Source: Pseudoscleropodium purum (Eukaryota; Streptophyta; Bryopsida; Hypnales; Brachytheciaceae). Taken from it: a stretch of DNA of 64,000 nt. Position 1 is the stretch's first letter. Each line of letters begins with the position of its first letter. Positions 23,120 to 34,213 of the stretch are shown piece by piece. A program made the translations under genes and the position numbers. Location of the stretch: contig OZ017805.1 in the NCBI GenBank assembly GCA_963969395.1, positions 12,648,001 through 12,712,000 on the forward strand, written 5' to 3'. Under the pieces are notes generated by a model, which saw nothing but the letters and a program-made list of their open reading frames with translations, did no database searches and was not told the origin of the DNA.

Positions 23120-23366
23120 GTTACAAGAGAAGCTTTTGTATTCACTCTCGAAAAACCGAACGCTAAGATTTCCAAGGGCTATGAGCTTCAATTTATTGAG
23201 TCTCTTGCTTGGTAATGCATAGTTCGGTGGACAGGGGGGCTTTGATTTTCAAAGCTTAGTGTCACTAATTTCATTGATATTGTATACATTGTCACATTGT
23301 GGGTTTCAAATTTAAAACATTTTATTGGTTTCTTTTGAAATTGAGGTAAAATATACACTTGTCAGT

Positions 23367-26300
23367 ATGGTGGCCAAACCGACGGGAGATTTTTCTCCTT
23401 GGTTTAGTGTGCAAGAGGGTGGTAAAGTAAAATGTAGGCTTTGCAAAGCGATCATGGCAAGGAAGCTTAGCCGTATGTTCAGCCACTTAGGCTATTCTGG
23501 GCCTGGAGGTGTACGTGATAAAGGGGTGAGCCTTTGTCTACGATTATCAATGGCAGTTCGAGATTTATTTCGGCATTGCGAAGGAGTTTTTCCAAAACGC
23601 GTTGTAATAGACAATGTGGATGGCAACCCTGGCCCTTCAGATGTCCAAGAGTTTTCGGCCGGAAAGGCTGTGTCGCATTCTGACCACGAAGACTCTTGTC
23701 CAGCGTCCAAAGAATTGGTATCAATGGTATGTGCCACAACTGAAATGACTTTGAGTACGGAAGCTTCTAGTGAACGTGAAACCCCGAGGGCATCAAGTTT
23801 TAGGCCTCAGAGGCAAGGCAGCTTAGTGAATGGGTTTGAAGAAGGTCATAGACGCAAATTACATTCAGTGTAGGCAAATTTTTTTTATTCGGCAAACATA
23901 CCATTTTCCGTGGCTCGAAATCCAGCTTTTAAAGAAGTAGTGAAGAAAACGGCTGCGTTCGGTAGGCCATACATTCCTCCCTCATACCACAACCTTCGGT
24001 ACAAATTGTTGAATGAGGCGAAGACCAATATTCAGACACAATTGAATGCACGGACCGAAGATAGCATTCTAAAATTTGGAGCAACATTGTCCATTGATGG
24101 ATGGAGCTTAGTGACTAATCGACCTCTCATCAATGCCATGCTTGTATCATCCGCAGGTGAAGAATTTCTTGGATCTGTGGATACAAGTGGTTGTGAAAAA
24201 AATGCGGAGTACTTGGCAGCTGTGTTGGAAAAGTTCATAGAACAAGTGGGGTCCAAGAACGTCGTGTTAATAACTACGGATAATGCTCCCGTGAATCCGT
24301 CCGCATGGGATGTAATATCTGCAAAATATCCTCATATTTTTTACCAAGGGTGCGTGGTACATGCATTGAATTTGTTGTTGAAGGATTGGGTTGCACAAAA
24401 ATGGATTGCTTCCAAATTGGATAAAGGAGTTCTTGTAGCTAAATTTATCAAGAAGAGACATATGCCGCTAGCTCTATTGCGAAAGTATTCGCCAAATCTT
24501 GGTCTCTTGATGCCTTGGGATACAAGGTTCGCCTCTAAATTTATCATGATGGAGCGTTTGACAAAATTGAGAGGAGCATTGGAACAAACGGTGGTAGATC
24601 CGCAATGGGTTGAGTATGTACATACTCTCAAGAAGAAACGTGGAACCAAAGTCCAACCAAAAGACTTGGCCTTAGCGGTGAAGAAAATTGTTCTTGATGA
24701 CCATTTTTGGAATCGGTCCATCAATTATGTGGAGATGGTTGAACCAATCATATGTGCACTCCGCGATTTGGATTCAAAATCACCATGCATGGGGAAGGTG
24801 TTGCGTATCATGAGGAAGTTAGAGAAGCACGTGAATGGATTACAAAGTCCACCATTTTGTTTGCTAGAAGAACTTGCAATTTCATTGGTACAGTCTTTTT
24901 ATGCCCGAAGAAGAATGGTGGACAACGATCTCCAATCAGCCGCAGCTCTTTTGAATCCATACCTTCTTCATGACAAAGAGCTAGCGGATAACACAGATGC
25001 AATGTCAAGATGTAAGAAAGTTTTGGAGAGAATATGTAAACCGGATGAATATGCAACAATGGTGAAGGAATTTGTAGCTTTTCGACACAAGGAACCTCCA
25101 TTCCAGAATATGTTGAATCCGGGAGATCAAATGTTGTCCACACATGCTTGGTGAGATTTTGAAGGTGCATATGGCAAGTTTATAGCTCCATTAGCGAAGA
25201 GGATATTGGCTCAACCGGTGTCATCATCTTCATGTGAACGGAATTGGAGCAACTATTTTTTTGTTCACAACAAATCTCGAAATAAATTGAAGCCGGAGAG
25301 AGCAACAGATTTGGTGTACGTGTATACCAATTCCAAAGTATTAAACGCATTGAAGGAAAAAGATGAAAAAAAATGGTATAATGATAATGTGGATCCGATG
25401 GAATCAAAGGATTCAAATAGGCCGACGTTAGAAGACGATGATGACGAGGATTTAGAAAGAGCCCTTTCAGCTATAGATGGTGAAGATGACTTCAATCGTG
25501 CGACAGGATGGGGAGATGAAGACGTTATGGAAGGCTTTCCCGATTTGGTGAATGATACGCATGATTATCATCTAAACCGCAAGGATGTGGTTCCCGACAA
25601 TGCAAACGATGCATATATCTTTTGTGAAGACGAGGACAATGTAGGGGTACAGGAGAATCTACCTTCTTTAACTGCATATTGCAATGGAATGGGATTCTTG
25701 AATAGCGAAAACATTCTATCGGAAAAGGCAAACGCTATTGCCAAAGAGGTGAAAATCAATGAGAATGCTATTGGTGATGAGGGGAGAAATGAAGAAGTTT
25801 TAATTTCTCAATCTCCATCTGTGGCATTCAATGTAGTGCAAGGAAACGACAGAAGAGAAGATGCGGTCATGGAGGTGGACGTTCCAAAAGATGTGGGCAA
25901 CAATAGTGGTAATGAGGGGGAACCAAATATTGCGGTACAGAAAAATAGTGATTCACTTGGGATGGCAGTCACAGATTCGGCAATTGTGAAGAGTGATAAA
26001 AGAAAAGAGCCAATGAAGTCAATTTTTGAAGTACCGAGATCTAGTGCTCTTCCACCAATACCGTTGAAGTCTGTTAGCACACGATTGAATGATTCTCAGA
26101 GCTTTGGATATGGAAAACGCCTAATGAACATTTCCAAAGAAATTTCTACAGGCGGTAATCTACGGAAAGTAGCGTCATCACCTAAAAGCCTAAGTGATAC
26201 GGATAGTGATCGGATGCCATTGGCATCTTTGCGTACTCACATTTTAGGAAAAGGAATGGCGCAAGAACCCATCAAATCAACAAACGGCACTCTATTACTT

Positions 26301-26705
26301 CAAAAGAAAGCCAAAGTGGAGATAATCGTTCATGGACATGTCGACCCTACATCGAGATTGATGGTTCAAGAATCGAGTAAGGTGAAAGCGAAAAGAGAAA
26401 TGCAACCTTTTGCTATCTCTCCAGTGAAGAATAGGACCCCTCTTGATGAAAATGTTGCTACTTTGTCAAATAGAAAGAAAAGAAAGGTTCCTATTCAAAA
26501 AGCCTTTAATCGTTCTGTCAAAGTAAAAAAAGAAAAATTAAATTCGAAAGAAGGGAGTAAACCTACTTCAAGAGAAGACTTGAAGGAGACAACGATACTT
26601 GATTCCAACAATGAAGATGACTCCGATAATGAAGATTTTGAACGGAGAGCTGCAGGAGAGAGTAGTGGGGCTGAGGTTAAAGGAGATGTGGATTGGCGTC
26701 CATAG
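23367..26705 (+). pseudogene. hAT transposase (BED finger, DUF659, dimerization domain) with two in-frame stops
   Basis: One frame of 1,113 codons is broken by TAG (23,871-23,873) and TGA (25,152-25,154). A BED-type zinc finger begins near codon 20 (CRLC...MFSHLGY). The RNase-H-like core shows IDGWS (first Asp about codon 244), TTDNA (second Asp about 305), PWDTRFASKF, and a Glu near codons 456-459 in VEMVEPI. The hAT dimerization motif SSSSCERNW falls near codon 618, followed by HNKSRNKL. An unusual tail of about 450 residues follows, acidic then basic (KRKRKVPIQK-like), with no recognised domain. The TGA falls right after a Trp, where family members usually have WW, so it is probably a TGG-to-TGA change. 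All catalytic residues remain, which suggests recent inactivation. I chose 23,367 over a start at 23,325 because it directly precedes the conserved region. Confidence 0.85.
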
Positions 26706-27054
26706 GAATTGTGGAGATGTGAATTTAGATGTTTGACTGTTTAGTTGCTCATGATATATGGAGCTCATGTTGACAAATTACAATGGTTTCTTCAATCATT
26801 TTATTATAAAATTGTTTGTTTGTTGATGATATACATCTCGCTGGATTTTAAAGTGATTTTGTTTCTAAATCAAAATGAAATTCAACAAAAAAAATTAAAA
26901 ATATATTTCATATTTTAGCTTTTACATAAATAGTGATATACAACTCTATTGAATCGCAATTGCAATATAAGAAAAATCAAAATCAAAATGACTTCACTCT
27001 CAATCTCTCATTGGTGAAAACAATCAAAACAAAAAACCCAAAACGGGTTTTCTA
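26706..27054. other. 3' flank of the transposase gene
   Basis: AT-rich DNA between the transposase stop and the right subterminal repeats. No gene seen; a terminator or poly(A) signal cannot be placed confidently. Confidence 0.6.
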
Positions 27055-27199
27055 AGCCACCCCGTCCATCCGCCCCGCCCGGCCGCCCGGCCCCGCGCGT
27101 CCGCCTTCCGATGGCGGGAGGCACGTTGCGTCCGCTAGCGTCCGGACGTCCGGAAAACGGATGCTATTTTGGGGCGGATGTAGAGATTCGTCAACCCTA
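27055..27199 (+). repeat. Right terminal and subterminal repeats of giant hAT copy 2
   Basis: GC-rich CCGCCC/GTCCG block, then CTAGCGTCCGGACGTCC, CGGAAAACGGATGCTATT and ATTCGTCAACCCTA. It matches the 3' ends of the MITEs at 17,491, 28,047 and 38,451. The last base is A instead of G. Confidence 0.85.
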
Positions 27200-27207
27200 C
27201 CCAAGGG

Positions 27208-27814
27208 TGATGCCCACATTGTGTGAGCACATTGTTATGAGACTTAGATGGTTGATAAGATGTCACTACATTCACAAAAAGAGGTCAAAGGTGAACAAGC
27301 ACTTCAGAATTGACCAAGCACTCATCATTTAGTAAATTTGTGGAAGACAGAGGTTTTGATATAGACTTTGTGTCTACTACTTTCAATAATTGCAATGCAT
27401 TGGAGATCTAAACCAAAAACAATTTCGAAGGTAGTTTAAAACAAGAAAATACCATCAAAACTAAAATAAATATATCATTATTAAACACAATATTGGTGTA
27501 TTGATAATAAAGAAACATGCACCTATACCTTAGGTTCCTTACTAATGTACAACTTCCTTTGAGCAACAATAGTATCATTGGATTGAGAAGGTGAAGAAGA
27601 TGGTAAGACTCGGGGCTTTATAAATAATAGTCAGCTCACTAGAAGCAAACACTTCCCACCATTAGGTGGACTATCCACCACACCATCATCAACGGGCCTT
27701 ATGAAGAAGTCCATAGTAGATTGTATGGTAGCAGCCAAGACCAATAAGTTACTGACCTTGCTTTGAGATATAGCGTATTAGCCATATGCTAAAATAGAGT
27801 CCATCAAAGCAATG
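27208..27814. other. Mostly noncoding; possible minus-strand exon relic
   Basis: On the minus strand about 27,760-27,530 reads as a fairly open frame (for example DFFIRPVDDGVVDSPPNGGK, one stop) ending near a GT. It could be an exon relic of the broken minus-strand genes to the right. No family recognised. Confidence 0.25.
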
Positions 27815-27822
27815 CACTTGGA

Positions 27823-28047
27823 CAAGGTTGAGAGGACGGTCAGACGTCCGGGACATCCGGACGCGGACGTTGTGTCCGCAGCATCCGCCCCGCCCCGTCC
27901 CGTCCTGTCTACCCCGCCCCGCCCTATCTGCACCGCTCGTCCGCCTTCCAACGGCGGGAGGGACGCGGCGTCCGTTGGTGTCCGTGAGGACGGACGTCCG
28001 GGTTACAGATGCTATTTTGGGGCAAACGTACTGATTTGTCAACCCTG
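27823..28047 (+). mobile_element. hAT MITE (225 bp, TSD CACTTRGA)
   Basis: The left end CAAGGTTGAG is degenerate and the right end GTCAACCCTG (28,038-28,047) intact. TSDs CACTTGGA (27,815-27,822) and CACTTAGA (28,048-28,055) differ at one base, so it is older than the MITE nested in the giant element. The interior has GGACG/CGTCC words and ATTTTGGGGC. Confidence 0.85.
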
Positions 28048-28363
28048 CACTTAGAAATACAAGTAGCAAATGGTATGGAATAAGCATGCACATCTTGAAG
28101 AGTCATATAAGTGAATAAAATCACAATTAATAATGAATCACATTTGCCTAGAAATACTAGGAATATTAGAAACGTAGAAGAACTATTTGATATTAGCGAT
28201 GGTTAGAGTGATCCTTAACTAGCATTCTAGATTCTTTTATTGCGTCAAGCAGTTCATTGTAAACTTGCAAGTCTTGATCTTCCACCAACATCTAATGACC
28301 AATGTTGTTAGTTCTTCGAAAGAACAAGAGGCCTTGGCCCCTAGTACTATGCAAACGCTAGAA

Positions 28364-29025
28364 TCAAGGCAACAACTTGTCCATCAAGAACCTACCTCTA
28401 TTCCCATCTACTTCTGTTGACCAGAACTCAAGGAGAAGAACATTCTTAAACTTGTTAAGAACATGCTTTTCAGGGCAATCGTCCACTAAGATAGTATTGG
28501 TACTCAAGAACTTAGAGTTTGGGGCATCAAATAATTTGTCTAGAGTTTTGAGGAACATGTCTTTATTTGTCTTCTTCACTTTAGAGATTGTGATTTGCCT
28601 TCTTGGACCCTTGCACTTAAGAATATTGCAAAACTCTTGTCCAAAGATACTTGTGGATGTTTCGATTTCTTTGAAAAAATAATTGCATATTAACTTGGTT
28701 GTAGAACTCATCATGGAGCTCCAAATTGAAATGTAGTCAATCTTTGCTAATTCTGTGAAGAATTCCAAACACTAAGGTCAAACGTAAACAACTTTGGGCC
28801 TATAATTGTTGGATAGCCGCTAGAGTGTAGTTTTGAGATATCATTGAAGATTGTATTCTTGGGAAGATGTTTTTTTTCCTTACAACTACAAAGGATCCCA
28901 TTCAAGTCTAGGATGACATTTAGCCACCTGCTTTTTACCCTAGACATGAACGGATGTGGGATAAGCTTTGGGGTTGTATGTAATGAACTAGAAGGAATGC
29001 TGCCCTTTTGTTCAACAAGGAACAC
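28364..29025 (-). pseudogene. HAD/FCP1-like phosphatase fragment, frameshifted
   Basis: The 29,025 side reads SRWLNVILDLNGILCSCK, which resembles HAD-phosphatase motif I in plant FCP1/SCP-like proteins (DLNG in place of DxD). After a one-base frameshift near 28,755-28,765 the reading continues EFFTELAKIDYISIWSSMM (motif II-like WSS). It then reads NTILVDDCPEKHVLN (motif III/IV-like DD). Order and spacing fit a CTD-phosphatase-like domain acting on phosphoproteins, but the second motif-I Asp is replaced by Asn and the frame is broken. It is on the same strand as the fragments at 29,142-34,213 and may have been part of one gene. Confidence 0.55.
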
Positions 29026-29141
29026 AAGAAAAGTTTGACAGTTATTAGACTAAAGAAATACAAAGACAAAGCAATTCTGAATACAAAAAAGGCCAAATAG
29101 AAAAATCATCACTGAAATTCCAATGCAATTTCACATAAAAC

Positions 29142-30441
29142 TCAATGACTAAAGAAACATTGACTTATAGTTTCAAGTGATGTTGTATCCAACAAAGAAT
29201 GTCCAATTTGTCCTTCCTTTGTGGGCGAAGGAATGGGAACTTCTAAAAGAACATCGTAAGGGATGTCCATATCGACTTCCATGTCATCTTGTACTCCAAC
29301 AGTAGGTCCAAATAGACCAAGATCATTGCGGATTCCATCCTCTGTGATTTTAATTTTTGAGCAAGGAACACATGCAGATTCATTTGGGCAAGAGGTGGAA
29401 ACATTGTTGAATTCAATATTCAGAGACAAAGAATGTTGAGGTACATTGTCCACATTGAGAGAGCTTGCAAACCTTGCAAATGAACAATAAGTGATTTGAA
29501 ATATCTGAAAAAACTGAAATTTACATTAAAAATCTCAAAAAGATTGAAATGTAATATTTACAAAATTATATGAACAATAATTTTCATCAAAAATTGAATC
29601 ATATGAACAATTCTTTTGCTCCATATCAAAAACTAGAAAGCTACAAAGTACACCTACAAAATTTTGAACACTTCAACTTGATTCGAGGTAAGAAAAAGCA
29701 AAGTTCACCAAGATGGACCTTAGAAATCATAGGTCTCTTCCATTCTGTATCCAGAACTTGTCAGGGTAGTCTCTATACCAGTAGCCCAATTCTCCAGTAT
29801 AGATTGGATAGGAGACATTGCATTTGGATCTACAAATGTCCCAACTACTCCACTACCTAAGGAAACAGAAGCACAGTTCTCCAACATTAGTTGTTGGTCC
29901 CCCAATCGTGTAGGCTCCAATGACTAGATCGCTGTTGCATTCAGCTATACTCCAATTGACATCCTAATGATTTTTGGAAGCCTATCTAGAAGGTTTATGT
30001 ACTATGCATTATCTTTCTCTCAAGATTGCCTTCTCTCCTTCCTTTCTTCAACCCACATCTTCCGATCATTCTCTAATCTCTTCCATTCACAATCGACTCC
30101 AAGAGTTGTAGATTAACTTGTCTACGTTCTAGCGTAAGAATCTCTTGAGAGGCCCATATATCCATCATAATGTTGTCTTTTTAATCATCTTGAACATTCA
30201 CGATCAGAATTTTTTGTTGACCTTTAACATCCCTTAATGTACACTCATCAAGTCGTTGCCTCTTTCTTTTTGCAAATGATTCCTCCTCTTTTTCAACAAA
30301 TCTAGGAAACTTAGCTTCATCCACAATGTAACTAGTCGGTAAAAAGTTTGCTTTGTCCAAATTGATAGAAATGCCTGAGAGATCAATAAACACCTTCACA
30401 TCATGATCTAAACCAATGATATAATTAACTAAAGAATTCAT
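29142..30441 (-). pseudogene. Unassigned minus-strand ORF fragments
   Basis: Two open stretches: 30,441-30,181 (86 codons, with a basic AKRKRQRLDEC segment) and 29,453-29,142 (103 codons, with a PSPTKEGQIGHS stretch). They lie between the fragments at 30,532 and 28,364 on the same strand and may be exons of one decayed gene. No domain recognised. 29,460-30,180 between them shows no convincing coding. Confidence 0.3.
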
Positions 30442-30531
30442 CTACATGAAGATAGAAGTGAATTTTAGAATATAGTGCTGAAAGCCAAACAACAAAGGAA
30501 ATTCACCTTGAATCAAGGTGGAAAGAATGGT

Positions 30532-31137
30532 TTAAATAAGACGTATCCAAGAGGCACAAATAATTTTTCCTCTATCATAGACAATGTAGATGGTATCACA
30601 CGGATCACAAAACAAAACTAGAAGACGAATGTAAAACGCCATCTTTAGTTTGTTATTATAGATCCTATATTCCATTTCATTATAGGCTCTAGGCAATGTG
30701 AACTCTAAAGTGTCAAGGGCCTCAAATATTTTGGGAATGTTGGTAGTCCTAGCCTTGTATCCCTTCTTGAGAAGAAATATAATTGGGACTTTGGCCTCTG
30801 CTTTCTTCTTGTTCGATGCTGCATTCTTTAACCTCTCATACTCAGAATGCATGACATTGTATGCCTCCTTTAGTTTCAAGTGGTATATGTGATTGATCAG
30901 TTGGGAATCAATCTTCTTGTCTTCCAATATCCATACCCAGATTAGAATGCTCTTGAGTGAGAGATCGATAAGATCCTCCATTCTTTGAAGGAACTTCATG
31001 AATAATGGCGCCATGACAAATATTGTCTTGGTGGTGTTTGGTCCAAGTACCAGATGAAAATCCATAAAACCCATTTTAATATGTTTAACTATAGATTCAT
31101 CCAAGTGACCTCCATTCCAATCTGCCAGCTCGTACAT
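30532..31137 (-). pseudogene. Conserved plant protein fragment with possible methyltransferase-like motif
   Basis: A 201-codon open stretch, WNGGHLDESIVKHI...FMDFHLVLGPN...KVPIIFLLKKGY...RIYNNKLKMAFYIRLLVLFCDP. Its last third aligns with the plus-strand fragment at 61,411-61,851: RIYNNKLKMAFY versus RMYNMDLRMDFY, then FCDPCDTIYIVYDRGKIICA versus FCNVGSSVFSIFAGRKLTCV. The pattern of a helix, then (P)GD-x-V/I-x-x-F-x-G-x-K, resembles motif I of beta-class DNA methyltransferases. The glycines are partly lost, and this assignment is a hypothesis. A palindromic CACCTTGAATCAAGGTG-type repeat sits at about 30,505-30,523, just past its end. Confidence 0.4.
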
Positions 31138-31152
31138 TTGTGAGTTGAATGG

Positions 31153-34100
31153 ATGATTAAAGGCCTACCTATTGGAATACCCAAAATTCCCTTTGTTCTT
31201 CAAAAACACCTTAAAGAACTCCTTTGCGTAAAGAGAGATGTTGCTAATGGACTTCTTTGTATAGCACTTGAGCTTCTTTGCATGGAAAAACTCTTCTCAT
31301 GGTTTAGTTATGAGGATATGAATGGCGGGGCTATTGATCTTGTAGTCTTTCTTGAACTTCTTCTACTTCTCTTTTTTGCAGTCATCACTTGTATTGAATA
31401 AATCCAAGGAGGGTTGGAGTTCACTGAGATGCAACTTAGAAATCTCCTTTCTCTTATGTCTTTTACACCACTCCTAGTAGTTCATGCACTCAAGTATTGG
31501 ATTCTTTAGTTTTTTGAAGGTAACCTTAGGATATGGTTCTATCCTTAGATGCTTTTTTCTCTTTTGGATCTGTCTATTTAGAAGTTGTTTTGCTAATTTC
31601 TTCAAACTACTATTAGAAAGCTTGCCATGCCACCTAAAAAATTCATGGGAAATTGCTCCGTCCTTCTCTGGCGACCAACCCTTTACTAACTTATAGCAAA
31701 GCTCTAACTCAAGTTCAATGAATTCCCTCATAGATTGAGCTAAAATAAGTTCAGAATAGATTTCATAAACATCATCCGGAGTAGTGACTATCTTCAATTC
31801 ATTGATGATGCTTACTTCAAGAGCCTTGCCTGTCTTTGATCATTGCTACTTTTTTATGTCTATCATGCCAAATCAAAGGTGACACGCAGCATAAAATTTC
31901 TAGTTACAATCAGAAATCACTTAGTATACCATATGAAATATATTCACCTTAAGTTGAGGTAAATGATCATTAAATATTAAAAAGAAAAATAGAAACTAAA
32001 AAAAATATTGGATATGATTAATTCAAAGGCAAAATAGATTTCATGGAAAGAAATTACCTTGAATCAAGGTGAATTCAAATATGGATTGATTTACTCACCT
32101 TCCATAATTTGAGGTTGTCATTTTTGGCTTTGGATTTCCCCTTTGAGACTTATCTTTTCACCTCAACAGCTGATTTAGGTGGATTAGATCTATCTATTTT
32201 CACCCAAACACCTCTAGTACCAAAAATGTTTGTCGCCCATGTTGGCATGTAACTCTTGAAATGGTTCACACAATTATAGTACGTGGAAATTTGGCGAAGA
32301 ATGGTCTAGTCTTTATTCCAAACAATGTGGCAATCCCACTTCTTGAATTTTCTCATAATACTCTTGGCTTTCTCGATATTCCTCATTCTTTTTGAAGCTT
32401 CTACACTATGCTAGCCATTGATCATCTAGAAATCACAGTCTTTAATCTCATCCAAGTCTTTAATTTCACCCAAGTCTTTGGCTTGCTTTCTAAGCCAATT
32501 GGCATTGCACAAAGAGCTTACAATCCTTATCGGGCATCTCCATCAAATAACAAATGATATAATTAATTCTCGTTTCCTCAAGACTCCGACAGTTCATGTC
32601 AGATGGTAGGGTTTGCAACTGATCCATTGGAATTTGATGGACGAGTCCTTTTTCAAAAATGTACACCTCTTGACATACTAACCAATAAGTGTCATAACTA
32701 ATCACCAATAAGTGTTTAATAACTCCTCATAGTTGGCCTTTCTAGTATCTTTGTCTTTTGCCACAAACTTGAAGTCCTTCAGTTTGTTATGAACATAGAG
32801 ATTATACTAGCCTCGGGATCTTCCTTTTCTTCTTCCTCTTTTATGTCAGCCACTATTGAAGCTCAAATTCTCATTGGAGGAGAGGATGTTGAGGGTCAAA
32901 CTATCTTAGAGGTCTTTACTTATTGCCTTTGTGTACCACTTTGCCTTATTTTGGGCATAAGATTTAATCAGGATTGTTGACTTTCTACGATGCCACTAGT
33001 CTCTCAATTTAAATACAACGGTTGCTTGGATCGTTGTGCAATCTATAGTTTAGAAGTCTCCTTATGAAATGAAGTGAAGAGGTTTCTCAAACGAGTAGCT
33101 AGGATTGGTGTTGCTATTGGTCCTCCGTCTTTATTGTTCCATCTTCCTTGATCTATGCTAGCCTCCAACTCTTTAAGTATGCCTTCATAATTTGTGTTCA
33201 TGAGACTAAAGGTAGCTTTCATAAATACTGAATAGAACTTTAGCTAGTTCAAGTACATAGGTGTATTTGTACTCATTTGGTATATTTGGATCATCTCTTA
33301 GAATACATGAGACTAGTAAAACTCCTTTGGGCCCCTTGTTGATGTCCACAACCTCTTCATAGTTTGAAATCAGAAGTGTCACGTCAGGGCCAATCTTGTA
33401 CTTGGTCATAAACCTGACCTTAACTTTCATTAGAATGAGAACTACATTCCAATATTCAACATATTGTGGTTCTTGAAAGTTCGAGTAGTCTCCAACATTA
33501 GATTTGTCTCTGTAATCTTCGATGGCTTCTTGAAGAACTTTAAGGGGAATAAAGAACTACTCGAGCTTTTTCTTATGATCATCCATCTCTATAGGAATAC
33601 AGTATTTGTGATGTTTAGTTGCTATACACTTTGTGATGGATCAAAGTCATCTTGATTCAAGGTAAAATGAGCTCTAGAAGTATCTGGAATAAGAAGATTA
33701 GATGCAACAATGTTTTATTAATACTACTGTCAATAGCGCAATAAGAAATACTTCATATAGACTTGACCATGTCAAAGGCCTTATTTTTCTCTACTAGTTT
33801 AGGTAATGGTTTCTTAAACATGGTAATTAGTTTTTAATATATTTGTGTGAATATTCCTAATTGTTTAAAAGTTAGAAGGGTATTGATTAAACATTGTTGT
33901 ATACATATATGTTCAGAACATTGCTTGTGATTACTATTTACTTCAATCGAAGGTGAAATCTTCTTCTAGTATGGTTATTTGTTCAGGAGGTGTTTATGGG
34001 ATTTTTTTATTTTTTTATACTTGGTGATAGGTACTTTCTATAATATGAGGTGAAGAATTTTGATATTGCTTGTTTAGTAGAACATATCTCATATACATTG

Positions 34101-34213
34101 TTGACAACATCTACAATCTTAGGCACAGTGGGAAACCTCAAATCGAGGTGATTTAGTGTTTTATTATTTATGTCAAGTGATTTTGTTGGATTCACGTAAA
34201 GTCTTGGATTCAA
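31153..34213 (-). pseudogene. Upstream minus-strand ORF fragments of the same broken gene region
   Basis: Open minus-strand stretches at 31,797-31,474, 32,708-32,490, 33,430-33,206 and 34,213-34,007 read like exons (for example ELELCYKLVKGWSPEKDG and LLISNYEEVVDINKGPKGVL). They are separated by AT-rich DNA with short CACCTNAAWTTGAGGTG-like palindromes (31,945; 32,055; 33,655). I recognise no domain. They lie in order upstream of the 30,532-31,137 fragment, so one multi-exon gene is possible, now with stops and gaps. Confidence 0.3.

Larger units (their letters stand above)
13938..27199 (+). mobile_element. Giant hAT transposon, copy 2 (complete, 13.26 kb, TSD CCCAAGGG)
   Basis: The left end is CAGGGTTGAC at 13,938 and the right end is GTCAACCCTA at 27,190-27,199 (terminal G mutated to A). 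Perfect 8-bp TSDs CCCAAGGG flank them at 13,930-13,937 and 27,200-27,207; 8-bp duplications are a hallmark of hAT elements. In order it holds the left subterminal repeats, a kinase-like gene (minus), a CGGACG-rich promoter, a nested MITE, a nested 3.3-kb element, a second CGGACG-rich promoter, the hAT transposase (plus) and the right subterminal repeats. Without the nested insertions it would be about 9.6 kb, still long for a hAT. Both genes read outward from the middle. Stops in every gene suggest it now needs transposase supplied in trans. Confidence 0.93.

Noticed and set aside
1..23364. Interpretation of the inverted repeat as a chromosomal palindrome or assembly artefact
   Set aside because: The inner limits coincide with transposon termini, copy 2 has a perfect TSD on both sides, and small differences separate the arms. 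Two insertions explain this better, though long reads should confirm.
24341..24724. Minus-strand ORF of 127 codons and similar ones at 24,808-25,170 and 63,445-63,744
   Set aside because: Antisense of the hAT transposase and its relic.
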